Of a stretch of DNA of 64,000 nucleotides, positions 1 to 13,000 are shown piece by piece. The DNA lies in contig NC_052505.1 of assembly GCF_014356525.2 (NCBI RefSeq), positions 5,897,836-5,961,835 of the forward strand, read 5' to 3'. This DNA comes from Nilaparvata lugens. Its lineage: Eukaryota > Arthropoda > Insecta > Hemiptera > Delphacidae. How positions within the stretch are numbered: the stretch's first letter is position 1; the number at the start of each line of letters is the position of its first letter. Below the pieces are notes generated by a model. That model was not told where the DNA came from and did not search any database. It saw only the letters and a list, made by a program, of their open reading frames with translations. Position numbers and translations under genes: made by a program.

Positions 1-10
1 GGCTGCTCGT
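1..10 (+). CDS. nct: Nicastrin exon, last 10 nt only
   Basis: The window opens with 10 nt reading G-C-S plus one extra base, followed at once by a consensus donor GTAAGT (11-16). Joined to the exon at 1873 it gives GCSSSLSGSLGVIH, which aligns without a gap to human GCQSSISGDTGVIH. Both the phase and the residues support it despite the short length. Confidence 0.8.
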
Positions 11-3000
11 GTAAGTTATACTCAATTATTATTAACAAGATGTGTTATGGGATGGGCACGTTAAACTGTCGGTCCTGGCAGAAGTATGATAGTTGTAAGG
101 CCCATTGTCAACTCAAACTAAGTTATATATTCAGGTCAGGTGGAACTTTTGTCAGGGACTCCATAAAAACCATACGAATATTATTTTTCAAGATTCTTGT
201 ATTTTACTTTTTCTGTCTTTATTCTTCAATATCGGGGACCGAGCTTCGCTCTGGAGTACAAAAGCATTAAAAATTTATTACGAAAGAAGAAATTATAATA
301 ACAGTCATAAAGAAATGTTCTATCTAATCACAGTAAATTGAGATAAATTCCCAGAGGAATGCAAAGATTTCTCTCACAAAGGCCCAGTTGCACAAAAGCC
401 GGTTAAATTTTAATCCTGATTAATTTCAAAAAAAGATGGATCTACTGTAATTAATCAGGATTGAAAATAACCCGGCTTTTTTGCAACCGGCACTAAGTAC
501 CTGATTGAATGATTACAAAAGTTCAACAGCTGAGTCATAATTTTGACACAGTCCCACACACATGAACTCGCTCACTCACTTCATCACCAACAGACGGCGA
601 AATAATTATTATCAGCTGTTTTTCCAAGGACGAATAATAATTATCCTTTTAATATCCTTTAGCGAGTTTTCCCAGGGATGAGACCTAGTGCAATCTGTTC
701 TTTAGGTATATTATAAACCTACTATGTTCTGAGTTTCGTGAGAATCGTTAGAGCCGTTTTTGAGATCCGGTGAAATACAAACATCTAAACATATAAACAG
801 AAGTTGCTCGTTTAATAGTATAGGATACTACAGTGAGTTTCACGTTATAATTTTATAGTTTTTTCAAAGTTTGGAATTTTACAATTAGCCTATTTGTAAT
901 TAATTTAATTTAATTTAGTATAATTTTTTAATTTAAAAATGATTTTTGTGTGTATGGATTGTAAATTGAGTGTGTAATGGAAGAATTTTGAAGTGACTCA
1001 TAACCTCTAGCTACATTTGGACTGTTGTATAAATTAGAATTGGAACCGTTTTGAGCGTAAGTTAGCCTGTGGTACCCTTCTGTAAGTTGTATAATTCTGA
1101 ATGATTGAATAATTTAATAAATAATGGCAGTATTTGATTAACATTGGTGGTGCTGTCCTTGTCTATCACTCGTCAAAGCAGATGATGCTATCATTTTCTA
1201 GTTCTACATCGTTGCCTGACTGGTTTCAACAATTTAGAAGTATAGTTAATTAACAAACTCAATTATTATGAAAATGTATTATTTAATCATTTAATTCTAT
1301 GGTTAGAGATGTTTTGGTATTTCTTCATACATTCTTGAACAAATACAGTGATATTGACAACATTATCGTCTTTTTCTTTGAATTATCATTTAATAATTGA
1401 AAAATATATTTTCTAGACTAATAAAATATAATTGATTATTTAAAACAAGAATGATCAGTTAATATTACATCAGATAGGCTATACCGGTATCAGAAAATGA
1501 AAAAATGAAAATATCAGCTATTCTCTATAGAAGGCAGTGTCAAGGCATAGAATCGGCAACACTTCTCTCCTATATTTCTACACTGTCACTGTAACTTGGA
1601 CCTCAGTATAGTGATTTCGTTACAATCTGGAACTTTCAAGGTAATAATTTTTGAAATCTACTCGGTATTTATCATATCTGAATTATTTATCATGTCTTTT
1701 TGAGTAGGCTAGTTGAGAAGTTGATATGGTGTTAATTATTCATATCAAATAAAAAGACTAAGAAATTGTCAAAAAGTTACTATATTCATCATAACTGATT
1801 TATTCATCACATCTATTCTGAAATAAATATTTCTTATATTGATATTTATACTGAAATATTTTTATTCTACAGCCAGTCTTTCTGGGAGTTTGGGGGTGAT
1901 TCACTTCATTGAGAATGAGCATGACATCGACTGGTTAATAAACAATGCCAAAGCAGGACCATACATGGCTGTAGTTCCACCCAAAATTTTCAATCAAAGG
2001 TAAGTTGATTCACAAAATTCATCTGAACGAAACAGAATCATTGTGTGAAGTTGACAAACTGCTTTTATCATTGTAATAATAGTTTTACTTGTAAAATAGC
2101 ATCCGTTTGGAGTGAGAGATTGCTTTTATTATTGCAATATTATTTTTATTTGTAAATTCGCAAACATTCTGAAATGGTAGCAACGAAAAATTCTTAGATT
2201 GCTGAGTTAAGTTAAATATGGACATTAACGCTGATTAACAAATCAGCGTTAGTTTTACGGATTAATTTCTGTTCCACAAAGATCGGTTAGTTTTTAATCC
2301 CGATTAAGTTTTTCGGTTTACTAACCAAGATTTTAACGGTTTCACAAACCGGCAACACTGTAATATAACCGACAGATGTTATTATTCTGAACAAATGGCA
2401 CAAAATTGAGGTTATGTTATTGACGCGGTGATCATTCATTAGGCATGCGCCATAAAAATGTGCTGTCTCCTGTCTGTCGCCAGCTATCTCCTGCTACCAT
2501 CAACTGCTATCTGCAGACGAACCAGATCGAAAACTAACCTCAAAAATCAGAATCTAATTTTGAATGCTGACATCAGCTAAATACACTTCTCTATTTTATT
2601 AGCGGATGAAATTCATGCATATATTTTAGCTCATACTTTGAATTTTATAGTTTTTACCAATAACTAATTGTAGAACAGCTATCAGTAGGTACCTAATCGG
2701 CGTTAGTTGGATTTAATGTGAAATATTTCATTTATGTTCGGTTTTGAAACATCTAAATTTAAAAATCTACATTGTGAAAATAATTAAGGACTGAAAATTT
2801 TGTGAAGTGAACAACTACAAGACTTAACCTATTTCGGACTATGTGTAACCTTATCTAAATTTGGGAGAGGTATAGCACAATGTTAACTTATTTTTTCTCT
2901 CCCTATCATAAATACTTATTGTATGAATCAATAAAGAATCTATACAATTCCCCGTGAATGGCCTCTTAAAAATGTTTACGTCGATTAGTTTAACCGGCGT

Positions 3001-6000
3001 TATTTTTCGATTTAACCTTTGTGCAACCAAATTTTCTTCATTTCAGCTAATCGCCGTTAAAATGGTGCCAACTAATCAAAACTAAAATTTTTCACGCCGG
3101 TTAGTTTAATCGGCGTTATCGCTTGATATTGCTGTTTTGTACAACCAAAATGCATCGGTTTGCGCTAATCTCGATTAAAGTATAGCATTTTATCGTGATT
3201 AAACGTTAACCGACGTATGTGCAACTGGGGGAAAGTATGTCTGTTTCACACTGTAAACGAAGAGGAATAAAATACATTCTCAAGTATCACTTAAATATTA
3301 ATTTAGAGACTGGAGTGCCTCTTACAACTGGATTGACTTATATTTGACTTGATCTGTCCTCTCCAGAAATTTGATGCTAGAACTCCAATCAACTTGAACT
3401 TGTGACTTACTGTTTATAGAGACTTCCATTATACTATTGCTATAAAAAAATGGGTGATTATAAAAGGACTTTACAACTTTTAAATTACATAAATATTTAT
3501 TGAAATCACTTACAGAATTGAGAAAGGTTTCATTGTGTTACAAAACACTTCAAGTTTATGGTGTGGGTGTTATTTTGGTTGGATGTGACAGCCGTTGGTA
3601 ATGCGACATACATCCCACCGATAATCGATTTCTTGCCACACTCGTACCAACATATCAGGCGTTACTTGTGCAACCGCAGCGATCCGAATGTGATCCGATT
3701 TCGGACTTACTTTCAGCATGTCGGTGCATCATCTCATTTCCAAGGAGAAGTTTTGAATTTTCTAGACAATTGATTCAAACTTAGCTGGATTTACCATGCA
3801 GGGCCGATTGCATGGCCACCTCGCTCACCGGATTTAACACCGATGGATTTCTTCCTGTGGGGTTTCATTAATGTTGAGGTTTATGTTCCGCCTCAACCAG
3901 ACAATCTTCATGACCTCCGAAATCGGATCACATTCGGATCGTTACGCCTGATATGCTGGTACGAGTGTGGCAAGAAATCTATTATCGGTGGGATGTATGT
4001 CGCATTACCAACGGCTGTCACATCCAACCAAAATAACACCCACACCTTGAACTTGAAGAGTTTAGTAACAAAATGACATCATTCTTAGTTCTGTAAGTAA
4101 TTTCAATGAATATTTATGTGATTTCAAAGTTGTAAAGTCCTTTTATAATCACTCTGTATATTGTTATTTTTCTTGACAATACGGTACTTTCCATTATAAT
4201 TCAATTGATCAAAAGTGTGACTATTGTATTCTTGATGTCTTGATGAATAAAACCTCTATTCTGTTCTATTTTAAGCTCTAAAGACATCAATATACTTGTA
4301 CTAGCCGTCAGGCTCGCTTCGCTCGCCATATTCGTCTAGCCAGGGGCTCCGCCCCTGGACCCCCGACTGGATCGTCCAAGAATAAGATCAGCAGGCTCGC
4401 TCCGCTCGCCTGCATTTTTCATTTGAGCATTTTCATCATATGTTAGGACGATCCAGTCGGGGGTCCAGACTAAACGTCTGGCTAAACGGATATGGCGAGC
4501 GAAGCGAGCCTGACGGCTAGTAATATAATATTCCCAGGATTGAAGTAGCAGTGCCCAATAAATTTTTCCGCGATAAATGCATTTAAATTTTCAACTTGGT
4601 GCCAACCTAACAAAGTCAACTCAACTTAATGCCAACCTGACAAAATTATTAATTTAGTCGCCAGTTAACAACTGTTTCGAAGAGGTACTCTATCTAGATT
4701 ATAGTTCTATAGTAACATATGATATGGAAATTTCAATTATAATTAACAGATTGGGAGAAGAAGAATATACATGCTAAAAGACGAACTTTAAACCCTTAAA
4801 AACAACCCTTAGAGTTAAAATATGGCCAAAAGATTTCTTAGTGCGCCTCTAAAGGGCCAACTGAACATACCTACCAAATTTGGACGTTTTTGGTCCGGTA
4901 GATTTTTAGTTATGCGAGTGAGTGAGTGAGTGAGTGAGTGAGTGAGTGAGTGAGTGAGTGAGTCAGTCAGTCAGTCAGTCAGTCAGTCAGTCAGTCAGTG
5001 AGTGCCATTTCGCTTTTATATATATAGATTAATCTGATCTGTCCTCTCCAGAAATCTGATGCTAGAACTTCAAAGCTCGAAAGACATCAGTGGCATCCTA
5101 TTGGCTATAAATGGCACCAATGATAGGCCGGACTCTTTCTCGCCGGATGACACCTGTCCGAACAGATACTCAGGTGAAGGCACCTGCTCAGCTGACTGGA
5201 ATCCAGTGGGAACCTCACTGTTGCTCGTCGACTGGGGCAAGCCCATGTTTGTCGTTAAAGATCCAGTTGTCATCGAGAAAATTCACCAGGTAAATCTCAT
5301 CGAATTGCATGTTCTAAATCAAATGTTTTAAACTACTCATATGATTGTTAGGCTTCCGAAATCAAAGTGTACGTTCCAGAGGTGTTTTCTTTTTCTTCTT
5401 CCGAAATTTTATAACTCACTCCCACCTCCCACCTGATTCAACAAGAATAAATTCTGAACCCATAGGGGATCAGAAGCAAATCAGAAGTTCGAACACTAGC
5501 GCTTCCGTGTAGAAAGTAATTGTGTGGAGATCAGATAGATGATAGAGGCAGAGCGCCTAATTTTGAATTTGAAAATAATCTTATTTTGAATGAATTTGTT
5601 TGATTTTTTTGACATGAGCACTTCCATGAAGAGATATAAACTTATTTTTGGGAAAATTTTGCCATCAGGTTCGCGTAAGTTGATTCTTCAGCCAACTTCA
5701 GTTCCCCTATAAGCACTACATTGAAAAAATAAGCTTTGGCTATGCTTCATACGTCAGTTGAGTCAGAAAGTTTCTTCAAGGTTTTAAGTTGATAAGCTTC
5801 CATATATATTCATTGATCTAATAATTTCTAAAATAATTCATTAATTTTTGGCATTGTAATACGTTTTTTCGTCATTGTTATGGCTATTTCCACTTTATAA
5901 TGTTTCAGCTTATTGTAATGTTATTTAGGCCCGGTTTTTAGGACACTTATTTATTTTTTAATACAATTACAAATCATATGAATATGATCAGGAAAGAACA

Positions 6001-9000
6001 ACAGGTATAGCCGAAAACAATTATGTTCCCAAATTTTAATATATAATAATACTAGCCGTCAGGCTCGCTTCGCTCGCCATATCGACTGGATCGTCCAAGA
6101 ATGAGACTAGCAGGCTCGCTTCGCTCGCCTGCATTTTTCATTTGAGCATTTTTATCATATGTTGGGACGATCCAGTCGGGGGTCCAGACTAAACGTTTGG
6201 CTAAACGTATATGGCGAGCGAAGCGAGCCTGACGGCTAGTAATATAATATTCCCAGGCATAGCTCTGATTGAAGTAGCAGTGCCCAATCAATTTTTCCGC
6301 GATAAATGCATTTCAATCTTCAACTTGGTGCCAACCTAACAAAGTCAACTCAACTTAATGCCAACCTGACAAAATTATTAATTTAGTTGCCAGTTAACAA
6401 CTGTTTCGAAGAGGTACTCTCTCTAGATTATAGTTCTATATTAACCTATGGTATGGCCTTTTTTCAATTATAATTAAGAGAATAATAATAATAATAATAA
6501 TAATAAATCATTTTATTTGTACACGGTAAAACCATACAAATGAGTTGAGTATAAGAAATTCTAACAATGACTAAATTAAACAACATGAAAAAAATGTTTG
6601 GCAGCAGATCAAACTAATAACAAGATTCAATTATAAATCTGTATACAACCACGCACAATGGAAGTACCTACATTACAATCAATAAACAGTATTACTATGA
6701 ATTGCTAACATTCAACAAGCTCAAATCAGAAGGTACAAGGTAATTCCTAATCAATAATATAAATAGATTCAACATATTCAAACAACTCAGTAACTTAAAT
6801 ACATTCATCAAGATCAGCAAATCCAATAAATTTAATACATTCAACAAATCCACTTAACTCAAAAAAGAGATTAAGAGAATAAGTAGAATATACATGCTAA
6901 AAGACGAACTTAAACCCTGAAAAACCTCCCTTAGAGTTGAAATATTGCCAAAAAATTTCTTAGTGTGCCTCTAAAGGGCCAACAGAACATACCTACCAAA
7001 TTTGAACGTTTTTGGTCCGGTAGATTTTTAGTTATGCGAGTGAGTGAGTGAGTGAGTCAGTCAGTCAGTCAGTGAGTGAGTGCCATTTCGCTTTTATATA
7101 TATAAATGTCCATAAAAATAGGTTATGATCATTAAACCTACAGATTGTATGGTACACTAGATTTAATAACTGTGTCCTAGAAACCGGACCTTAGTGTAAT
7201 AGAATTGAATTCAAATTATATTCAAGCTATCTTTCAGTCAGTCTTGAATCGACCTGTACTGTCAATTACTAACAGTGGTCCCTTGTTTCCAGTGCTTTCT
7301 GAAGTTCAATCAGCCATTTGATGATAGCCAGATGCATAAATCTCTGTGCTCACTGCAAATGAAGAGTCATATGCATGCAGCTGTGGACACTGCCACCTGT
7401 ATACGACGAAGCAACTCTATCACTTTTGTCTTCAATCCATGTAAGTGTACGTGAGGTCCACGTTATAATGACAGTATTTAATCAACTTTGGTTTAGCTAT
7501 CCTTGTCTATCATTCGACAAAGTCGGTAGTACTATACTTTTCTAGGTCCACAACGATGCCAGTTATGTTTTTGACAGTGTTGAAATAGAATTAATTAATG
7601 AAGAGAATCGGCATCGCTATTCTTCTATCTTTATCCACTGTCATTATAACGTGGACCTCACTATACCTCCGTAAACTAAGCCGTAGCGCATTCGTGTGAC
7701 GTCAGCAAAGGTAGGGCTCCTACATCGATAAAAATTCGTTGATTTCAGCTGATCTATATCAGCTAGTGTTTCTATTGGTGTAGGATCCCTACCTGTGCTG
7801 ACGTCACACCAATGCCTTCTATAGACGTTAGCTGATACAGGTTTATTGATATAATATTAACTGTTTATTCTCGTTTACAATAATCAATTAGTTTTTATCA
7901 AGCAATAAATAATATTTTTAATAATTTCATAATGAATTTACATAATCAAGATGAAATATTTTGTTAATTAATTATTAATTCCACATTGTTAAAAGACGAT
8001 CTGGAAACAGAGCAAAGCGAGAAAGAGATAGCGCTATCCGCTTTGTTGAATGAAAGACAAGGATAACAATACCATTGCTAATGTAAAACACTGCCATTAT
8101 AACGTGGACCTCATTATAGCCTACTTGTAATCGTATGTGAACATAAAATTATTTATTTTATCCTACTTAATTGTTTCATTTACACATGCACAAAATCAAA
8201 ACAATGATTGGGATATAAAAAACAGAATTAATCCGAAACTATTTAGATAGTTGATGAGTCAGTCTGAATGAGATTATGGTACCAATTCGTATAATTTCAC
8301 AAAAATTAGCCAAAATATAAACGCTGAAATTTTTTTCTTGTCAACATATTGTAATAATAATAATATCGAGTGACCTGGTTGGCTCAGGTCTGGTGTCAGA
8401 GTTTTCAGGTCTCAACTGATCATATTGTAAATAAATGTATATATATAATGGTTAGTTTAAAAAGGATATAATAGATTTGCTAACTATCTTCCCTCCTTGG
8501 ATTTGTCAGTTGATCAGTATTGCTTAACAATAACTAAATTATATTGACTTTAACAGATTAATGCCCGGTTGCATAGTCGTTACTTAAAATCAAACATAGC
8601 TATGTGAGGCATAGTTTAAAATCACTGACATAAATGGTTGGTCGTTGCACAGTCGTTTGCCGAGGCCCATTTAGCTATATCTCGAATTAGCATCACACAT
8701 AAGTCACACTGCAGCTCTATTCACTTTTTCCGTACATGCTTCTATCTAACCAATGTTTTGGCATCGGGAAAAGTTTCAATAAGACATCACTGTGAACAGA
8801 GCTAAAAGACCTCACATAAAATTGATAAACAATATGGCGACTCTTGGCTTTTGGCGAGATTTCTCACCATATTTAGCGATTTAGAGGTTATAAATAACTT
8901 GAAAAACGGTGTTTTTTTTAAATTATTTATCAGCCCGGGAAACGAACCCAGTTCCTCCTAATTGCCGGTCAGGAATGCTTAGCCTTACACCAAACTGCCA

Positions 9001-9911
9001 ATCTCTGGATAGCAGCGCTTATTTTATACGAAGCCATATTTCCCGGGCTGACAAATAATTTTTGAATAGTAGCGCTCATCGAATTTCCATCTAGCTGTTT
9101 ACCCTGTTGTCAATATTTGCAGTAGCAGAATCTTCGGGCACAGTATACATACAGTATGGAAACTTGGCTAGTACCCTGACGCTAAAATCCGCCATCTTGT
9201 TAGGAAGCGCCGCATTGTAATAGTATTGATGGTAGGTTCGGATCACTTTAATGATCCGGATCAATTGATCTCATTCACTGCCACGAGCCAATCAGAAGAC
9301 CAGGATTGGAACTTCCCAAGGTCACGTGACGTGTTTAGTATTGGCGTCATGTAAAAAGCATTGGTTAGATAGGCGATTGATTACAAGTTTCCATTCTGTA
9401 CCTATTCTGTGCTTCGGGGTGAATTACAACATTTAATTTGGATTTTCGATTAATAATAATTGATAATTCCTTAGCATTTGAATGATTGTAGTATCTCAGT
9501 AATTTCAATCTCTATTAAATTTGATTTTGTATGTACTGTATAAATATAGCCTATATTATATTTTAATCAGACACTATTTGATTTAATTGATTTTTTTTAA
9601 TAAAACACTATTTGATTCTAGTGAGCTACTGTGATGGAATGGGTGACAAGAATATCATCTCCACATTGGAGCCGATAAAAAAGCCAGAAAACCGGTCAAT
9701 TCTATTGTTTTCGACCAGACTCGACACTGCCTCCATGTTTGATGGCGTAATGCTTGGTGCAATGTCGACCATGACGGGGCTTGTCACCTTTTTGGCAACT
9801 GCCAAACTGCTCAGCTCCATTCTACCTGCTAATAGCTCCTTAGGTGAGAAATATTCAATCAATCAATAAAGACTCACACCTGCGCACAGGGTTTCTTTGC
9901 AGGTGTAGATT

Positions 9912-9961
<50 letters not shown>

Positions 9962-9989
9962 ATATATAATATATATATATATATAATAT

Positions 9990-10020
<31 letters not shown>

Positions 10021-13000
10021 TTTTTTTTGTCTTGAAAGTGTTGTATATTTTTGAGAATCAATAAACTTGAATTCGAATTTGAATTTGAGCCTGGTTTTCA
10101 TTAGTAGAGTTAGTGGTAGAGTTCCCTGGGCAAGTACTAACTCTTGTCAACTCTCCCAATGAAAACGTTCATGGTAGAGTACTAGTTTCTAGTGGAGTAG
10201 AGTGGGATAGCACCGTGGGATAGTACTCTACAACTTGCCTTCCCCCACCACCGTTTCACACTCTACTCTACCAATACTATGCTAATGAAAACAGTCTCGA
10301 GCTAGTAGAGTAGAGTTATCACGTATGCTATCAAGTTTAAGAAGTATTGTTATTTATAAAAAAGTTTTAATAAGTGTTGTAAGTGTTAATTTATTTAAAA
10401 GTATGGACATATTGAGGTTAGTTCTGTTCACTAGACAACACACTTTACCTACTATTCTCAATTGTAGTGAAAACAGTTACTCGATCAAGTAAGTAGAGTA
10501 GAGTTAGCTCGGTAGAGTTAGTATGCCAGTTACTCGACCACTAACTCTACTAGTGAAAACCAGGCTCTATTCTTATTTATATTTCTTATGAACAGTTAGG
10601 TACAATAATTATTCTATAAGTTTCTATGGTTTTGTCACCGTAACTACAGCTGCTGGAGTGAGGTCCACATTTTAATAGCAGTAGAGAAAGATAGGAGAAG
10701 AGCGTTGCCGATTCTCTGCCTTGCCGCTGTCTTCTATAGAATATAGCTGATACCGGTATATCTGATGAAATAATAATTGATAATTCCTTAGCATTTGAAT
10801 GATTGTAGTATCTCAGTAATTTCAATCTCTATAATTTGATTTTGTATGTACTGTATAAATATAGCCTATATTATATTTTAATCAGACACTATTTGATTAA
10901 ATTGATTTTTTTTTAATAAAACACTATTTGATTCTAGTGAGCTACTGTGATGGAATGGGTGACAAGAATATCATCTCCACCTTGGAGCCGATAAAAAAGC
11001 CAGAAAACCGGTCAATTCTACTGTTTTCGACCAGACTCGACACAGCCTCCATGTTTGATGGCGTAATGCTCGGTGCAATGTCGACCATGACGGGGCTTGT
11101 CACCTTTTTGGCAACTGCCAAACTGCTCAGCTCTATTCTACCTGCTAATAGCTCCTTAGGTGAGAAATATTCAATCAATCAATAAAGCCTGGTTTTCATT
11201 AGTAGAGTTAGTGGTAGAGTTCCCTGGGCAAGTACTAATTATCTTGTGAACTCTCCCAATGGAAACGTTCATGGTAGAGTACTAGATTTAGTAGAGTAAA
11301 GTGGAATAGTACTCTACCACTTGCCTTCCCCCACCACCGCTTCTCACTCTACTCTACCAATACTATGCTAATGAAAACAGTCTCGAGATAGTAGAATAGA
11401 GTTATCACGTAGGCTATCAAATTTAAGAAGTATTGTTATTTATAAAAAAGTATATTGCAAATATTGAAGAAAAGTAGAGAAGACTGGTCTAGCCATCTAC
11501 TTCGAATTCCAGCAAATAGACTTCCAATTCAAGCTTGGCACTACAAACCCGATGGGAGAAAAGGCGTCGGACGACCAATGGAGAAAGGGATGCCGGAACA
11601 GGCCAACAGAGCCTAATCCTTGAATGACGATGATGATGATAAAAAAGTATTAATTTATTAAAGTGTTAATAAGTGTTGATTTATTTAAAAGTATTGAAAT
11701 ATTTTAAAGTGTTATGATTCTGTATTCATATTTTAGTATTTCTAATCAAATCAAATTTATTCTCCAATTAACGACATTTATTCATTTATTTATTCAAAAT
11801 GGAGGCAACGGGTTTCCCAAATATTTCTCCTCTACAATACAAATTTTACAGATACAAATTATAAGAAAATGATTAAAATAATACGAACATTATTAAGTAT
11901 TGAGTAATATAGAATTTTGAGTAAGGATGTGATCACATTGAATCCGTGCAAGTGCAAGCTTCGTTATGCTGTAGAGAGCAACAAAATCTGTAAAGAGCAA
12001 TATGAACATCCACACTGAACGCTTGCACTTGATGGTTGCGTTCAGTGTGAGCAGCTACATGCAAGTCTCAACGTGTTTCAATGGTACTTTCCTGATCTGG
12101 TTTTCCGACAAGTGTTCGGGTTTCCCATTTCGTTTGGAACCGAAGCTATAAAATTAATGGGAATGATAGGATAGCAGAGTTGCCAATTTTCTGTTACCAC
12201 CGCCTTCTATAGTACATAGCTGTGACTTATGTTAATCGGATATATCTGACATAATATTAATTGTTGACATTACATTCACATTTGACGTGCACTTGCACAT
12301 ATACGTATCCAATGTGGCTACACCCTAATTATTGTAAATATTTTGATGTAATAAAGATTGATTTGGTTTGTTTTGCAGAACGAAATGTGATGTTTGCCAT
12401 GTTCAATGGAGAAATGTACGACTACATCGGCAGTGGGAGGACAGTGTATGATATTATGCAGAAAACATTTCCAAAGGAGTCGAATCCCATTAACTTTGAG
12501 CATATTGGTCTGATGGTCGATGTCAGTCAAATGAGCAAATCTCCAAAACTGTTCTGCCACACGAAGCGAATGAACAATGACGTAAGTTTACTTTAATCTA
12601 TACCATTCATTGAAGAAATAATAATATCCTATAAATAAAAAATATAAAATAAATAAAAGATCAATGTTTAATTCCCAAAAAAACTAAAACTACAACATCA
12701 ATTACACTAAATATTAGATAACTACAATATTACATACAATAGTTAGTTACAAAAAATTCTTTTTCCTACAGATACCTTGAAAAGTGACCATTTCTGCACT
12801 GGTTGCAGGCCGCAAAGAATCACTTTTCCGCACTAGTGCGCAAAGTGAGTACTTTGCGTACTCCAGATTTGCAGTATGACAATGCAAAATAGTTGGAAGG
12901 TTAATGGAGCACCAGTGCAGCAAAATCAAAATTAAGTTGGTAACTGCACTCATAGTGAGGCCCACGTTATAATGGCAGTGGAGAACAGCGTTGCCTTGCC

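Larger units (their letters stand above)
9454..11710 (+). repeat. Two-copy segmental duplication around the twin nicastrin exon
   Basis: Copy 1 starts at 9454 and copy 2 at 10771 (TAATAATTGATAATTCCTTA), an offset of about 1.32 kb. Both contain 170 bp of upstream intron, the 222-nt exon and a downstream MITE. They differ by a 218-bp AT-microsatellite insertion in copy 1 (9869-10086) and a LINE tail in copy 2 (11454-11640). Copy 2 abuts a truncated MITE (10655-10770). Confidence 0.85.

Noticed and set aside
4915..5005. Regular short repeats as a CRISPR-like array
   Set aside because: Four-base microsatellite without spacers, in a eukaryotic intron.
9855..10101. Open frames of alternating Tyr and Ile
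   Set aside because: They are translation of a (TA)n microsatellite.
9626..11178. Antisense frames across both nicastrin twin exons
   Set aside because: They are shadows of the plus-strand exon, which has matching splice sites and family identity.
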